Under the pieces are notes generated by a model. It was not told the origin of the DNA. It ran no database searches and saw only the letters and a program-made list of their open reading frames with translations. Of a DNA stretch of 29,699 nt, positions 29,684-29,699 are shown in pieces; within the stretch, counting starts at the first letter, position 1; each line of letters opens with the position of its first letter. The stretch comes from an uncultured Clostridia bacterium (GTDB taxonomy: Bacteria; Bacillota; Clostridia; Oscillospirales; Oscillospiraceae): assembly GCA_947383645.1 (NCBI GenBank), contig CANDEH010000016.1:1-29699 (forward strand). The letters are read 5' to 3'. A program made the position numbers and the translations under genes.

Positions 29684-29699
29684 GGGCGAGGCGGCGTAT

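Overview
The window looks like a chromosomal segment of a high-GC Firmicute of the class Clostridia, most likely an Oscillospiraceae gut bacterium (Flavonifractor/Lawsonibacter-like). This rests on strong purine-rich ribosome binding sites, sigma-A promoters of the TTGACA-17-TATAAT type, a SigH-like sporulation sigma factor, BspA-type leucine-rich repeat proteins and typical Firmicute housekeeping genes (glmM, ruvC, ruvA, ruvB, degV). The genus is inference. No rRNA, tRNA, CRISPR array, transposase or prophage gene was seen.

Layout. 1-1363: a monocistronic PfoR-like PTS IIC membrane protein with its own promoter and terminator. 1466-9680: a four-gene operon on the + strand: a large cytoplasmic BspA-type LRR protein, a DUF2201-type VWA protein, a second LRR protein of the same design, and a MoxR-like AAA+ ATPase whose start overlaps the second LRR gene. 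This is the most unusual system in the window. 9681-10050 is a non-coding gap with a promoter-like palindrome and one copy of a dispersed 120-bp repeat. 10051-12994: a sugar-type solute-binding lipoprotein followed by a methyl-accepting chemotaxis protein, closed by a strong terminator. 13191-17729 (minus strand): CheY-like regulator, FapA-domain protein, a small membrane protein, DUF3137 protein and LemA. 18204-20647 (minus): zinc-ribbon protein, SigH-like sigma factor, GlmM. 20715-27448 (minus): ruvC and ruvA, then four accessory genes (SUFU-domain, P-loop kinase-like, DUF3788, Imm26-type), then ruvB, an ABC-like AAA ATPase and an unrecognised protein. 27555-28767 (+): a sugar O-acetyltransferase behind a leader with a terminator-like hairpin, plus a small unknown gene. 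28787-29683 (minus): DegV with its promoter.

How the parts work together. In the 8-kb operon the ATPase and VWA protein form a RavA/ViaA-like pair, and the two LRR proteins are probable recognition or scaffold subunits; all four lack signal peptides, so the machine should be cytoplasmic. The solute-binding protein has no permease beside it and sits against a chemoreceptor, suggesting ligand sensing rather than uptake. The resolvasome genes ruvC-ruvA-ruvB are split by a 2.8-kb cassette rich in families known as toxin-immunity folds.

Two families of dispersed intergenic repeats run through the window. One is a heptamer array (TAACTCC/TAATTCC), often attached to a short hairpin, found five times; in one place, between ruvC and ruvA, it forms a 112-bp MITE-like element with inverted ends. 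The other is a 120-127 bp element found twice, one copy lying exactly at the junction of the cassette inserted after ruvA.
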